Shown: in pieces, positions 1 through 9,792 of the stretch | Numbering within the stretch: the first letter of the stretch is position 1 | Layout of the letters: every line of letters begins with the position of its first letter | Notes under the pieces: model-generated | Told to the model about the DNA's origin: nothing | What the model saw: only the letters and a program-made list of their open reading frames with translations | Database searches by the model: none | Assembly (NCBI RefSeq): GCF_002835935.1 | Contig: NZ_PJCF01000014.1 | Span: 1 to 64,000, forward strand | Reading direction: 5' to 3' | DNA length: 64,000 nucleotides | DNA from: Paraglaciecola sp. MB-3u-78 | GTDB taxonomy: Bacteria > Pseudomonadota > Gammaproteobacteria > Enterobacterales > Alteromonadaceae | Program-made: the position numbers and the translations under genes

Positions 1-3000
1 AGTCACCTCAAAAACAGCATCTCGCGGTATGTTTGTCGCACCATTGGGTATGTTGCGGGAAATTAGTGTGCCTGCAGTAGTATCAGCCCCGCCAGCGCTT
101 GTGAAGTCTAAGAAAATAGCGCTTGGGGTTAAATTTCCAGCCAGATCTTCAATGGAGTCTATTTGTAATTGATAGCGCGTATTAGCCTGCAACGGACTGC
201 CAGGTTGCAGAGTGACGGTCATTCGGTTGCTACTAAGTGAACGGTTTACAAATACAAGATCACCAAGATTGTCTACCAGATGAATATTTTGCATCGACAA
301 GGGATTGATCGATTCTGAAAAATTAACCTTAAGACTTACATTGGTAGGAACGTTGTCTTGTTCATCAAATATAGTGGTATGACTTATCTGTGGTGCCTGC
401 GTGTCCGGGGTGAACCCAGTAGTGAAATATTTGACAGTGGCAGGCAAGGTATTACCGAACAAGTCTTTTATGCCGGAGGTCAGGTACATATAATACTGCC
501 TGCCCACCAATAACTGAGTATTTGGCACGAAAGTCAAAGACGATTTGTCGTCAGCTAAAATAATGACGCCATCAACTCTTTGGTTTATCAAAGTATCTTG
601 CACATAGAAGCTAGTGGGTGAAACCGTATCAGGATCGATCGGTTCAGATAACAGTGCAATAGGCTGGGAATTTAGCGGCACATTGGTGGCGTTGGCTACC
701 GGATTCGAATCTATTACAGCCGGGCGTAACGTATCTACGAAGTTCCCAGTTTTAAAACTGGCCTCAAAATCAACGATTGGGTTGCCTGCGTCGTCTCTAA
801 CCCCACTAATTTGTATGGTATGGGTGGTGAAGTCTGGCAACAGACTATCCGGAGTAAATAACAATTCGGTATTGTTAGAGACCAGTCTCAGGGTTCCGGG
901 TATTTCGAAAGTGCCGCCAGAGTCAGCTAACAAAATCAGCGATCTTTCGTTAACCGATTTACTTCGCAGCGGCTCACTGAAGATTACACTGACCGAGGTA
1001 TTTTCCGGAATGTCTTCGCTTCCAGAAACCGGATCGGTTGTGAGTACCGTAGGAGGGGTTATATCCGGGTTGGTAGGGTCAGTCCCTGCGTCTACCTCAG
1101 CCTTATCTTCTATGCCGTCACTATCAGTATCTTTGACTAGTGGATTGGAGCCAATAGCCACTTCCTCTCCATCATTTAAACCATCTTCATCCGTATCGGC
1201 GAGTAAGGGATCGGTCGCATAACGGTCAGCCTCCTCACCGTCGCCTAAACCATCCCCATCGGTGTCGGGTTCTACCCTGAGGGTCACTAAAGCTTGCGAT
1301 GAATTGTTGCCTAAATCAACGGCACTAGCGCTAAGTTCGACAGTATCTGCAGCGCCGGTTACCGTTACCGGTACTTCGTATGGGGCGGTGGTGTCTGAAA
1401 ATATCAGGGTACCGTCCAACATAAAGTTGACCACCCGAACCGCAATGTCGTCGGTGGCAGTGGCACGAGCAATAAAACGCCGGCCTTCAACTACTAATGC
1501 ATTATCCAGTGGGTAATCAATCGCTACTTGTGGTGCTATGCCTTGATTGTCATTGATCAGGCGATACTGGGAGATATATAAGCGGTTACTGCCGGTGGAA
1601 TAAACATAGCTTGAATCCAGTGACAGCCCGGTTGCGTCCCTATCACCAAATTGACGGATATCTATCGCACCCTGGTAGATCGGTTGTTCACGGTCTGACA
1701 GGTTAACAAAGGGTACGGCGTTGACGAACAGAATGTCCGAGAAAAAGGCAAAGCCATTGGTTAGCTCTACATCACTAGGATAAAAATTCGCCTGACCCCC
1801 AACTAAAACAGGCACCATAGGGTCGGTAATGTTAACGACTTTGTAACCACTGGTGTAAGCCGCAAGGTAGGCATACTCACCATCAGTTACCACCGCACGA
1901 ATATTACCAATGTTGATACTGCCCAGGCGGACCGGAGAGTTAATATCGGATATGTCATAGACATATAAGGTCGTACTTGATGCCATCACCAGACGGTCAG
2001 AGCTAACATCAACCCCTACAATACTGCCAATACCTTCAATAAGAGCAGTACTAATAGGCTTGGTAGCATCATTGACATCTATAATTTCAACACCACTACT
2101 TTGGGTTGCGACAAAGGCATAACCATTTTGTATGGCCAAATCAACGGCACTGCCCCCTGTATCTATGTTTGACAGAAGGACGGGGAGCATAGGATCACTG
2201 ACATCAACCAAGTCTAGGCCGGCAGTACCGACTGCCACATAGGCTGTGTGACCTTGTACTTTGACATCCAGCGCGCCTGCAGTGGTGTTAAAGCTTGAGG
2301 CAATAGTTGGATTTTCTTTGTCGTTTGTATCAACTATGTGCAGGCCGCCACTTGAGGCAGCTATGTATACGTAATCACCTTGCACATCAGTGTCCACACC
2401 GGTTCCGCTGAAGGTTATACTAGAAATGCCTTTAGGCTCAAAGGTCTCAACTGTCACGGGGACTTGTGTTGAGCGTCCATTATTTTCAACTGTGACGACG
2501 GCAGAGCCCTCCTGTCCACCGAATATTTCGCCCGGAGTAGCCCCAAAACTAACAATGGTTAAATCGCTGGAGGAGTATGTAGTATCAGCTGAGCTAGTTA
2601 GAACTAATTCAGAACCATCTACTAGGGTTCCAGTAATGTTTAGTTGGGTACTTACTTCGTTATCTATACCATTAAACGTCAGGACAACATTGGCGGGTGA
2701 AGAACTAAGTGAAACTAACGCTGCAGTATAATTAGCATCATTTATGTCGTCAGGATCTGAGCCAACCAACACTTCAATTCCGTCGGATAACCCATCACCA
2801 TCAGTATCTGCCAGAAGTGGATTAGAGATAAATCCATCTGTACCCGCTATCACCTCCTCGCCGTCTTTAATGCCGTCGCCATCAGTGTCGGCGACATTGG
2901 GGTTCGTTCCCAGATTAAATTCTGCAATGGTGGATAAACCGTCTTTATCCTGATCTTCTAATGCATCTATAGGATCATTGGGATTTAAGCCGTTTTGGGT

Positions 3001-3618
3001 CTCATATTCATCTGGTAAACCATCACCATCGAGATCACCGGCGGTAGTAACCATAAAAACTCTGGACGTTAAGGCTCCGTCCAGACGAGCAATAATAAGT
3101 GCAGTGCCATTACCTGTGGCAGTGACTAAACCATTACTAGAGACTGTTGCTACAGCTGAGCTGGTAACGGAATAATTAATGCCTGATGTCGCATTAGTAA
3201 CGTCTACAGTACTGTCATCACTCAAAGTGGCGGTGAGTATTAACTGAAAGTCAGCACCCATGCTGTTTAACAAAACGGGGGTGGTATTAGCAAAATCAAT
3301 GGATTTAGGGGGGGGGTTGGTTACGTCAAAATGAAAGTCACCGACGTAGGTAATACCGTTTTCACTGATCCGGAAAAAATCGGTCTGACCTGAACTTGTC
3401 ACTCCCGTTGCAGGGTCGATACAGGTGACACGCGCTCGAATGTTGCCTTGATTGGAAGGGATGTTAGGTAACGACCAACCGCCATCAGCAGACACCTGGA
3501 TGGTGCGATTGAGTACATTAACGATGCAGTTCTCATTTAGCTGCGAAATAGCGTTGAAAGAAATAACTGACAATACTGCGAAAGTTAATAACGACCTAAT
3601 GATCAATTGTGTTAGCAT
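1..3618 (-). CDS. Large exported repeat protein with thrombospondin-type-3-like, LVIVD-like and Ig-like domains (incomplete, runs off the window start)
   Basis: The reverse strand stays open for 1206 codons from an ATG at 3618 to the window edge; the C-terminus lies outside. The N-terminus has a hydrophobic stretch after MLTQLIIRS, so the protein is probably exported. After about 200 residues come Asp-rich calcium-binding repeats of the type DTDGDGLSDGIE. A central region of about 350 residues carries repeated LVDVSDP.LPVL units, like LVIVD-type beta-propellers. A second block of DTDGDG repeats follows, then repeated Ig-like domains (P..VSVIFSEP motif, Big_5-like). Function is not known; such proteins usually lie on the cell surface or are secreted. 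An upstream ATG 13 bases away is out of frame, which fixes this start. Confidence 0.85.
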   Translation of the reverse strand, partial: MLTQLIIRSLLTFAVLSVISFNAISQLNENCIVNVLNRTIQVSADGGWSLPNIPSNQGNIRARVTCIDPATGVTSSGQTDFFRISENGITYVGDFHFDVTNPPPKSIDFANTTPVLLNSMGADFQLILTATLSDDSTVDVTNATSGINYSVTSSAVATVSSNGLVTATGNGTALIIARLDGALTSRVFMVTTAGDLDGDGLPDEYETQNGLNPNDPIDALEDQDKDGLSTIAEFNLGTNPNVADTDGDGIKDGEEVIAGTDGFISNPLLADTDGDGLSDGIEVLVGSDPDDINDANYTAALVSLSSSPANVVLTFNGIDNEVSTQLNITGTLVDGSELVLTSSADTTYSSSDLTIVSFGATPGEIFGGQEGSAVVTVENNGRSTQVPVTVETFEPKGISSITFSGTGVDTDVQGDYVYIAASSGGLHIVDTNDKENPTIASSFNTTAGALDVKVQGHTAYVAVGTAGLDLVDVSDPMLPVLLSNIDTGGSAVDLAIQNGYAFVATQSSGVEIIDVNDATKPISTALIEGIGSIVGVDVSSDRLVMASSTTLYVYDISDINSPVRLGSINIGNIRAVVTDGEYAYLAAYTSGYKVVNITDPMVPVLVGGQANFYPSDVELTNGFAFFSDILFVNAVPFVNLSDREQPIYQGAIDIRQFGDRDATGLSLDSSYVYSTGSNRLYISQYRLINDNQGIAPQVAIDYPLDNALVVEGRRFIARATATDDIAVRVVNFMLDGTLIFSDTTAPYEVPVTVTGAADTVELSASAVDLGNNSSQALVTLRVEPDTDGDGLGDGEEADRYATDPLLADTDEDGLNDGEEVAIGSNPLVKDTDSDGIEDKAEVDAGTDPTNPDITPPTVLTTDPVSGSEDIPENTSVSVIFSEPLRSKSVNERSLILLADSGGTFEIPGTLRLVSNNTELLFTPDSLLPDFTTHTIQISGVRDDAGNPIVDFEASFKTGNFVDTLRPAVIDSNPVANATNVPLNSQPIALLSEPIDPDTVSPTSFYVQDTLINQRVDGVIILADDKSSLTFVPNTQLLVGRQYYMYLTSGIKDLFGNTLPATVKYFTTGFTPDTQAPQISHTTIFDEQDNVPTNVSLKVNFSESINPLSMQNIHLVDNLGDLVFVNRSLSSNRMTVTLQPGSPLQANTRYQLQIDSIEDLAGNLTPSAIFLDFTSAGGADTTAGTLISRNIPNGATNIPRDAVFEVT

Positions 3619-3659
3619 ATTCAGCCACCATCCATTAAAAACGTATTGGATTTAAGTTA

Positions 3660-3935
3660 GTGAAATTTAAATTTTTTAAATATTACAAATTAACTTCAAT
3701 TTATATTTTTCTATGTGTGCTCGCTTTTCTTTATATTCCAATATCTAGTATGTTAAGCGGCGGACAAATAGAACTAGCCGGTATTTTAATATTTGCTCTA
3801 GGATTACCTTGGAGCTTATTAAGTACATTTTTATTCACCTTGTCTGGTGTATCTTCAGCATGGTTATTTGCTATTACATTTATTGTTAGCTGTGCTATCA
3901 ACGCATTAATTTTATATAAAAAAGAATCAAATTAA
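3660..3935 (+). CDS. Small hydrophobic membrane protein, unknown
   Basis: This 91-aa protein starts at GTG. It has a short basic N-terminus (KFKFFKYYK) followed by about three hydrophobic segments (near residues 11-30, 38-62 and 66-84) and a KKESN tail, so an inner-membrane location is likely. It lies between two minus-strand genes, and its last codons overlap the end of the 394-aa gene by four bases in convergent orientation. No family was recognised. The clear membrane pattern argues for a real gene, but the start and expression are uncertain. Confidence 0.5.
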   Translation: MKFKFFKYYKLTSIYIFLCVLAFLYIPISSMLSGGQIELAGILIFALGLPWSLLSTFLFTLSGVSSAWLFAITFIVSCAINALILYKKESN

Positions 3936-5116
3936 TTTTCATCAAAACGTAATATTCTTATCACTTCTTTCTGCGTTCTACCCGCTAAAACAAAAGCACT
4001 ATAAGCAATAAAAAACTTATTTCCTTGAGAACTAAAACGCACATCTTTAACAATTTCAAGCTCTGTTGTATCTGTGGGATTTCGTGAATAAGTCCAAACA
4101 GAATTTCCAGAATTATCTATTTTTGAAATCCAAAGTCCTCTATCCTTAACCCCAGCAAGAACATATCCACCATCTTCAGAAGTAAGAACATCAAGCCTAG
4201 GCGAAAAATATTTTTCCGTAAATATTACTCTTGACCACTCGGGTTTCAATTTCAACTTAGATGGTTTCACCAATGAAATAACGTGCTCTTGATTAATAAC
4301 TTCATCTATAAGTAAAGCGAAACTCTGGTTTTTGTTCTTAACCATACTCTGTGGTTTTCCACTAAAAAACTCTTGATCAATAATTTCACCTTTATCCGTC
4401 ACTCTTGCCAGCCATACTCTCGATTTATCACCTTCAATAATTTCTCCAAACAATAATAAATCTCCACTGGATTCTTCTACAAAGTCTATGATGTTTAGTT
4501 GTTTATCTAATATGTCAGCAGAAGAAAATTTAAACACTTGTGTTCCATCATCTTTAACAAAAAACGGTTGCAGTCCTTTATTTGCAAAAAATAAAATATT
4601 ATTAGAGCTATCTAAAACAACACTACTTATATCCAATGGTTTATTTGACAGCGTTTTCACTTTAACAGGATTGCTTTTGGTATCTTTCTTCGAAAACTCG
4701 AAAACCTTGGTATTCCCTTTATTTGTAATTAAGGGTAGGTAAAGCCTTTCTTGATCTGAAAAAATATTATTAGCAAATTGAGGAGCAGAGGTATCCAGTC
4801 CTTCCTCTTCAACATTTTGTGCCTCATTAAATATTTGTCTCTCAAAAATCACGTTTCCATTTAAATCTAAACCTGTCCAATTAATCGTCTTTTTAGCTTT
4901 ATTTTTAATCTCTGAATCAACACTCCAAATCAAGTCGACACCGTTATTGGTCACATTGAACGAATGTAGATTTTTACCTTCAGCCATTTCACCTAAAGAA
5001 TTCTGAAAAACCAGTCCTGGTAAAGAATTAACATTAGAGGCTGCATAAAATGAGAGTACATTGAACAATAACAATGCAGTTACTTTAGTAAATTTTATTA
5101 GTTTTAGATTTTTCAT
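3932..5116 (-). CDS. Exported beta-propeller-like protein, unknown function
   Basis: A protein of 394 aa with a signal peptide (basic KNLKLIKFTK, then a hydrophobic run ending near ..SFYAAS). The rest consists of repeated strands of the kind SNNILFFANKGLQP and DGGYVLAGVKDRGLWISKID, typical of soluble beta-propellers such as Kelch- or SBBP-like sequences. It starts 24 bases after the stop of the large MopE-like/phospholipase gene and on the same strand, so the two are probably co-transcribed and may act together outside the cell. No catalytic motif is visible. Confidence 0.75.
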   Translation of the reverse strand: MKNLKLIKFTKVTALLLFNVLSFYAASNVNSLPGLVFQNSLGEMAEGKNLHSFNVTNNGVDLIWSVDSEIKNKAKKTINWTGLDLNGNVIFERQIFNEAQNVEEEGLDTSAPQFANNIFSDQERLYLPLITNKGNTKVFEFSKKDTKSNPVKVKTLSNKPLDISSVVLDSSNNILFFANKGLQPFFVKDDGTQVFKFSSADILDKQLNIIDFVEESSGDLLLFGEIIEGDKSRVWLARVTDKGEIIDQEFFSGKPQSMVKNKNQSFALLIDEVINQEHVISLVKPSKLKLKPEWSRVIFTEKYFSPRLDVLTSEDGGYVLAGVKDRGLWISKIDNSGNSVWTYSRNPTDTTELEIVKDVRFSSQGNKFFIAYSAFVLAGRTQKEVIRILRFDEN

Positions 5117-5140
5117 ATTCTCAACTTATCGCTCTTGGGG

Positions 5141-8100
5141 TTACGGACAGCATTGACAATACTGTTCTTGACGCTCTTTATATGCGGCAAAGAATCCTGC
5201 AGCTCTCAATACACCATAATATGAACTGGAATATGTTGAGCAATCTGAGCGTTGTAGAAAATAAGATGTACACTCCAAAATACCTAGTCCGCTGGGACAT
5301 GTTGCTGGATAGGCAGCACTGCAGGTGTTATCCATTCGTGTTTTCATGCCGTCATCACACACTTTTCTAGATGTAGATAAATCGGTTCCTGGTGCGGCAC
5401 AGGTTTGATAACAAATATCATGTTGATTGCACGCCAATGGCCCAGCTAAACCTGCATTAGCAATTGTACCTAACGGTTGCCCAAAATCTGTGGGGCTAAT
5501 GTTTAATAAACCATAAGGATATGGGATGTTATTCATTGGGTTGTCTTTATCGCCGACTGGCGCGCTACAACCGTCAACTTCATGTGGGAGACTTCCATGC
5601 TGTGTTCGCTGCGGGCACATATTCTCAAGTGGCCCATCAGATATATTTCCAACCGTCTGTCCAAATTTATCCAACTTTCCCCCTTCAAAACAACATGATT
5701 GGGTATCTGCAGGATTACTGCCGTCAGGCGCCTCTTCAACGTTTCCTGCGTTACAAGTTTTACAATCCTCATCCTGTGGAATGTCGCTATCATCATTAAT
5801 TTGCACAACGTTCCCGCCTTGGCATTCTGGGGACTTACAATCTCCCTCAACATCCTGCTCTTGAGCCCTCGGGTCGCCATCAGCAACAACACAGTTACAA
5901 TCGCCGTCGCAGTCCTGACAAGTTGGGCAGTTATGAGCACAACCTGCGCCGCCAGGCTGACTGCCACAATGCCAACCCGCTTTGATTACCCCAACACCAG
6001 GGTTTGATGTAACTAAGGTTGCATCATTGCTGACGGTGCCTAAACCAATAGATACAAACTCTTCAAGATCGTGGTCATAGGAATACATTTCCACCTGCTC
6101 ACCAGGTGGGAAGCCATCCATATTGGGTAATGTCAGCCTAGCTGGGGGATCAAACCGGGTATTCGTTGGTTGAATAGTCACAATAAATTGTGGTTGCATA
6201 CCATTGGGCGGTGCCATGGGCACTTTGTTCGCGTTTACCTGAGTGACTGACAACAAACCTTCTTTACTGCCATCCGGAAAGGTAACTGAACCTTTGGCTA
6301 CTTCTAACTTGAAGCCCGGATATTTATCTAGGGTTAACTCCACATCTTCTACCCCTACATTCACTGCGTTTTGTGTATTTAACTTCACCATGTAAATAGG
6401 TGACCGTAGTGGGTTGTCTACGCCTGGAATGGTAACAAGATTAAATGATAGTGATGGGAATTCCCCAAGTTCGGGAGCCGCAGTTGAGCCGTCGGCAATT
6501 AAATGCACCGGCCCGACTGGGGCCTGAGTTATTTGAAATTGACCTTGTGTATCGGTTTGATCTTCCCTGTTGCTTCCATCTATACGAATAGTTACTCCTG
6601 GAATGGGCTGGTCTTGATTGTCTAACACTACACCACTGATAAGGGTGTCACCTGGATGAGCAGCGACAAAACCAGTTGCACTAAAACCGGCCGTTAGCAA
6701 GGCACCAGGTGCTGCGTCTAGCAATTTCGCGGTGATCCGTTGTGCACTAATCCCTGTCAGGTAACCAAGTGTCAGTTCAGTGGTTGCCCGTCCATCACTA
6801 TCTGTCGTGGTTTCATAGATTTTACTGGCATTTTGCAGCAAACCTTCACCTTTGGTAACCGTAAATTCGACCCTGGCACCAGCCACGACATTTGCGCCGT
6901 CATCGGTTATTGCCACCACTAACGGTTCGGCTAATACTTGACCAACAGCACCACGTTGATTATTACCTGAGTTTATGCTGATTTTATTTCCTGATTTTCC
7001 TGTGCCACTGGCGTTGAATATCAATTCATCGTCATAACCTACAACTTGGGCTCGAATTTTATGATTGGCCACACCAACCCGGGAGCCCAGCAAAAACGTA
7101 GTTTCTGCGTTGCCCTGGGCATTTGTATCAACTGCCACAGCTCTGCCTTCCTCAGCTGATCCTGCTCCAACTAAGCCTGAACCCTGTGTTACTCTGAAAA
7201 CCACAGCTTGATTGGCGACAGGGGCTAAGTTGTCATCCAGTACTTGTATCGCCAAGGGGGTTGGCAATACCGTATTGATGGTGGCACTCTGATTTTGTCC
7301 ATCTACCAATAAAAGTCGTCTACCCTGAGGAGCTGAATAGTTCACCTTGATGGAAGTACTACCTACATTGCCAACCTGATCTGAACCGGTCGCGGTGATG
7401 GTGTTTTCACCCTCACTCAGAGGCACTTCCATGACGGCATAACTGCGGTTGGATATCGAAGCCGAAATGCCATTTACGCTCACATTGGCCTGAGTTTGCT
7501 CTATCGTCCCTCTAACTATGTCGTTAATAAGGCCGGTTATGGTTATCTTATCTGAAAAAACTTCCTGACCATCTTTATGGGACTCAATAGTCACAAAAGG
7601 TGGGGTTTGATCGAGCGAAATTGAAATGCTATCAGTGACCTGCTGAGAATTTTTACTGCCTCTGGCGAGAATAGTATTGAGACCTTCTTCAAGGGCTACA
7701 TCTACAGAAAATTGACCTCCACTGTGTACAACCTCAACGCCGTTGACGGTTAAAATAACCGCATCATCATCTACCGTACCGTCAACTTGAATGGGGGTTG
7801 CACCAACCGTAGCTAGAGATTGGGGTGAGATAATTTTAACTGAAAAGACAGGTGCAAGTAGTGTATCTGCACCATTACAATCTTCATCAATGCCGTTGTT
7901 GGGGATGTCGGTGGCGCCGGGATAGATATCGGCATTGTTATCATCACAGTCACCGGCCTCAACCGTTACGCCGTCTTCGTCCTGGTCGGTTTCTCCTAGC
8001 GGTGTTACCAGATCTTCCCCATCACAATCCTCATCAATGCCATTATCGGCTATTTCTTGGGCGTTTGGATTGATCGCTGCGTTGTTGTCATTACAGTCAC

Positions 8101-8797
8101 CACCATTCGGGGTAAAGCCATCTTGGTCTTGGTCAGCGTCCCCCGGCGGTGTAACCAGATCTTCCCCATCACAATCCTCATCAATGCCGTTATCGGCTAT
8201 TTCTTGGGCGTTTGGATTGATCGCTGCGTTGTTGTCATTACAGTCACCACCATTCGGGGTAAAGCCATCTTGGTCTTGGTCAGCGTCCCCCGGCGGTGTA
8301 ACCAGATCTTCCCCATCACAATCCTCATCAATGCCGTTATCGGCTATCTCTTGGGAGTTTGGATTGATTGCTGGGTTGTTATCATCACAGTCACCAGCTT
8401 CGAGTGTTACCCCGTCATTGTCATTGTCGGTACCTGTGACCTCGTCGAAATTAAAGGCATAATTAAGGGCTGCTGGGTCATAGGGTATTCTGCGGTCGTG
8501 CCTGAAAATCAATCTGTTGTTACTTGCGCCTGACTCGCCAGCGGACAAGTTCGCAAAGGTTATATTACCATTGACAATGGTGGTGGGTGCCAGTGAACTG
8601 GTCACACTTAAGGAAATGTTTTCTGCGTTAAGGCCTTCGTTGGTAATGTTAACGATATACTCAAATTCGCTAACATACCGACTAACCCGTTTGGAACTAA
8701 GCTGCGTCAGATCCTCGACCAGCATGTCTGCAAGTACGGGATGCACAAAGAACGTAAAAAATGCCGACAATAATAATAGTATTTTTCCAATACGCAT
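5141..8797 (-). CDS. Exported multidomain protein: MopE-like metal-binding repeats, Ig-like domains and C-terminal phospholipase A2-like domain
   Basis: The start is placed at the ATG at 8797 because GGGAAGAG lies just upstream; an in-frame ATG six codons earlier is less likely. The result is 1218 aa with signal peptide MRIGKILLLLSAFFTFF. From about residue 120 there are four Asp/Asn-rich, Cys-containing repeats of the form GDCDDNN..INP.A.EI.DNGIDEDCDG, the putative metal-binding motif of the MopE family. Ig-like and invasin-like (Big_1) domains follow, then a carboxypeptidase-regulatory-like domain (ISGVVLDNQDQPIPGV). A Cys-rich linker leads to a C-terminal region with ACNQHDICYQTC. This matches the calcium-dependent His-Asp centre of secreted phospholipase A2. 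The likely role is surface adhesion or lipid attack; activity is inferred. Confidence 0.85.
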   Translation of the reverse strand: MRIGKILLLLSAFFTFFVHPVLADMLVEDLTQLSSKRVSRYVSEFEYIVNITNEGLNAENISLSVTSSLAPTTIVNGNITFANLSAGESGASNNRLIFRHDRRIPYDPAALNYAFNFDEVTGTDNDNDGVTLEAGDCDDNNPAINPNSQEIADNGIDEDCDGEDLVTPPGDADQDQDGFTPNGGDCNDNNAAINPNAQEIADNGIDEDCDGEDLVTPPGDADQDQDGFTPNGGDCNDNNAAINPNAQEIADNGIDEDCDGEDLVTPLGETDQDEDGVTVEAGDCDDNNADIYPGATDIPNNGIDEDCNGADTLLAPVFSVKIISPQSLATVGATPIQVDGTVDDDAVILTVNGVEVVHSGGQFSVDVALEEGLNTILARGSKNSQQVTDSISISLDQTPPFVTIESHKDGQEVFSDKITITGLINDIVRGTIEQTQANVSVNGISASISNRSYAVMEVPLSEGENTITATGSDQVGNVGSTSIKVNYSAPQGRRLLLVDGQNQSATINTVLPTPLAIQVLDDNLAPVANQAVVFRVTQGSGLVGAGSAEEGRAVAVDTNAQGNAETTFLLGSRVGVANHKIRAQVVGYDDELIFNASGTGKSGNKISINSGNNQRGAVGQVLAEPLVVAITDDGANVVAGARVEFTVTKGEGLLQNASKIYETTTDSDGRATTELTLGYLTGISAQRITAKLLDAAPGALLTAGFSATGFVAAHPGDTLISGVVLDNQDQPIPGVTIRIDGSNREDQTDTQGQFQITQAPVGPVHLIADGSTAAPELGEFPSLSFNLVTIPGVDNPLRSPIYMVKLNTQNAVNVGVEDVELTLDKYPGFKLEVAKGSVTFPDGSKEGLLSVTQVNANKVPMAPPNGMQPQFIVTIQPTNTRFDPPARLTLPNMDGFPPGEQVEMYSYDHDLEEFVSIGLGTVSNDATLVTSNPGVGVIKAGWHCGSQPGGAGCAHNCPTCQDCDGDCNCVVADGDPRAQEQDVEGDCKSPECQGGNVVQINDDSDIPQDEDCKTCNAGNVEEAPDGSNPADTQSCCFEGGKLDKFGQTVGNISDGPLENMCPQRTQHGSLPHEVDGCSAPVGDKDNPMNNIPYPYGLLNISPTDFGQPLGTIANAGLAGPLACNQHDICYQTCAAPGTDLSTSRKVCDDGMKTRMDNTCSAAYPATCPSGLGILECTSYFLQRSDCSTYSSSYYGVLRAAGFFAAYKERQEQYCQCCP
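8045..8350 (-). repeat. 147-bp in-frame tandem repeat inside the metal-binding region
   Basis: Two nearly identical 147-bp units (49 codons each) lie side by side; the same 10-mer recurs at 8061 and 8208. Each encodes one Asp-rich metal-binding repeat plus the linker EDLVTPPGDADQDQDGF. Flanking related units are more diverged. The near-identity points to recent unit duplication, so repeat number probably varies between strains. Confidence 0.85.
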
Positions 8798-8815
8798 CTT
8801 ACTCTTCCCAAGCAT

Positions 8816-9177
8816 TTATCGTTTAGTGATCATCATTTATTTAAAGGCAGCTTTTCCAATACATGTTTGAACGAGTCAGATATCAAAAGCTAATATATGA
8901 AAATCATTATTTTGATGAAAAATAAATAACATTAAGCACAGACTACATATTGCCTAATTTCTCGATTTTCTATTTGTTGGAGGCCAAGAAGGTCGGCTTC
9001 CGGAAGTTACGTAGATATGTTTTTGGCCCTACAGCGAACAGCTGGGACGACAAGCTCTAATTAGATACTGCTAACATTCCTTAAAACTCTTACTGCAAAC
9101 AAAATTCATCTTCAATTACTTTTTTATTATATTAATTGTTAGTTATAGACGACGCCAATCAAAACGTCATATTTTTA
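8816..9177. other. Intergenic region between two exported-protein genes
   Basis: About 360 bases with no convincing ORF. It should hold the promoter of the large minus-strand gene (AT-rich around 8870-8930). No attC site, tRNA or clear terminator was seen. Confidence 0.4.
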
Positions 9178-9744
9178 TTAAGTGGTCGTATTATTACTGT
9201 AGACCACTTGTCTTTTTATTAACAACAGTCCAATAAGTATCATTGCCAGTGATGCTGGCTCTGGCACACTAGAAAGCGTGCTACCTGACGCCAATACAGC
9301 AAATGTTGAAGGATTATATACCTCGAACGCCTGCGCTACAGGCCCGCTGTTTGAGCCCAACCAGTCAAATTGTACTGAGAACCCACCGAGACTACCTCCC
9401 AGAGAGATAGGAGAAGCAAGAGCCAAAGAATCAAACAATCCGTCATCGGGAAGACCGGTGTCTGGTTGAATAACGAGACTATCCCAGACCGCGGGGGATG
9501 CCACCACAGCCAAATTTTCCGTTGTATTATAATCAAAGAAAATCGCAAATTCTTCAATGCCCGCGGCTATATCATCGTTAAATATGGTGTAATCATATTG
9601 GTAGGTATTGCCATTAACGAGATTTAATTCGTATTCAATATACACAGCGTTCGCTGAATAACTGACCGATAAAAGTGTTAACAATAAAAGCCTACGAATA
9701 ATAGAGTGTGCAGTTTTAGAGTGTGCAGTTTTGCGAATAAACAT
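9178..9744 (-). CDS. PEP-CTERM sorting-domain protein
   Basis: A 188-aa protein starting at the ATG at 9744, which has AAAGGG about ten bases upstream; the longer ORF has a poorer start. The signal peptide RRLLLLTLLSVSYSANA is clear. The C-terminus holds the PEP-CTERM signal: VPEP, then the hydrophobic run ASLAMILIGLLLI, then a basic RQ. Such proteins are processed by an exosortase (EpsH/XrtA type) and linked to exopolysaccharide or biofilm matrix. The N-terminus contains a 15-bp tandem duplication giving KTAHSKTAHS. No exosortase gene is in the window, so it must be elsewhere. Confidence 0.85.
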   Translation of the reverse strand: MFIRKTAHSKTAHSIIRRLLLLTLLSVSYSANAVYIEYELNLVNGNTYQYDYTIFNDDIAAGIEEFAIFFDYNTTENLAVVASPAVWDSLVIQPDTGLPDDGLFDSLALASPISLGGSLGGFSVQFDWLGSNSGPVAQAFEVYNPSTFAVLASGSTLSSVPEPASLAMILIGLLLIKRQVVYSNNTTT

Positions 9745-9792
9745 ATCTTCATTTCCCTTTGTTAATATATATTTCGTTACAGTATTGCTCAA

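Noticed and set aside
614-3175. Plus-strand ORFs opposite the first large gene (for example 614-1222 and 2390-2731)
   Set aside because: They are antisense shadows of Asp/Ser/Thr-rich repeats in a continuous minus-strand frame with clear domains.
7852-8533. Plus-strand ORFs of 73-175 aa opposite the metal-binding repeats
   Set aside because: Repetitive low-complexity products caused by the repeat DNA; the minus frame encodes the recognised motif.
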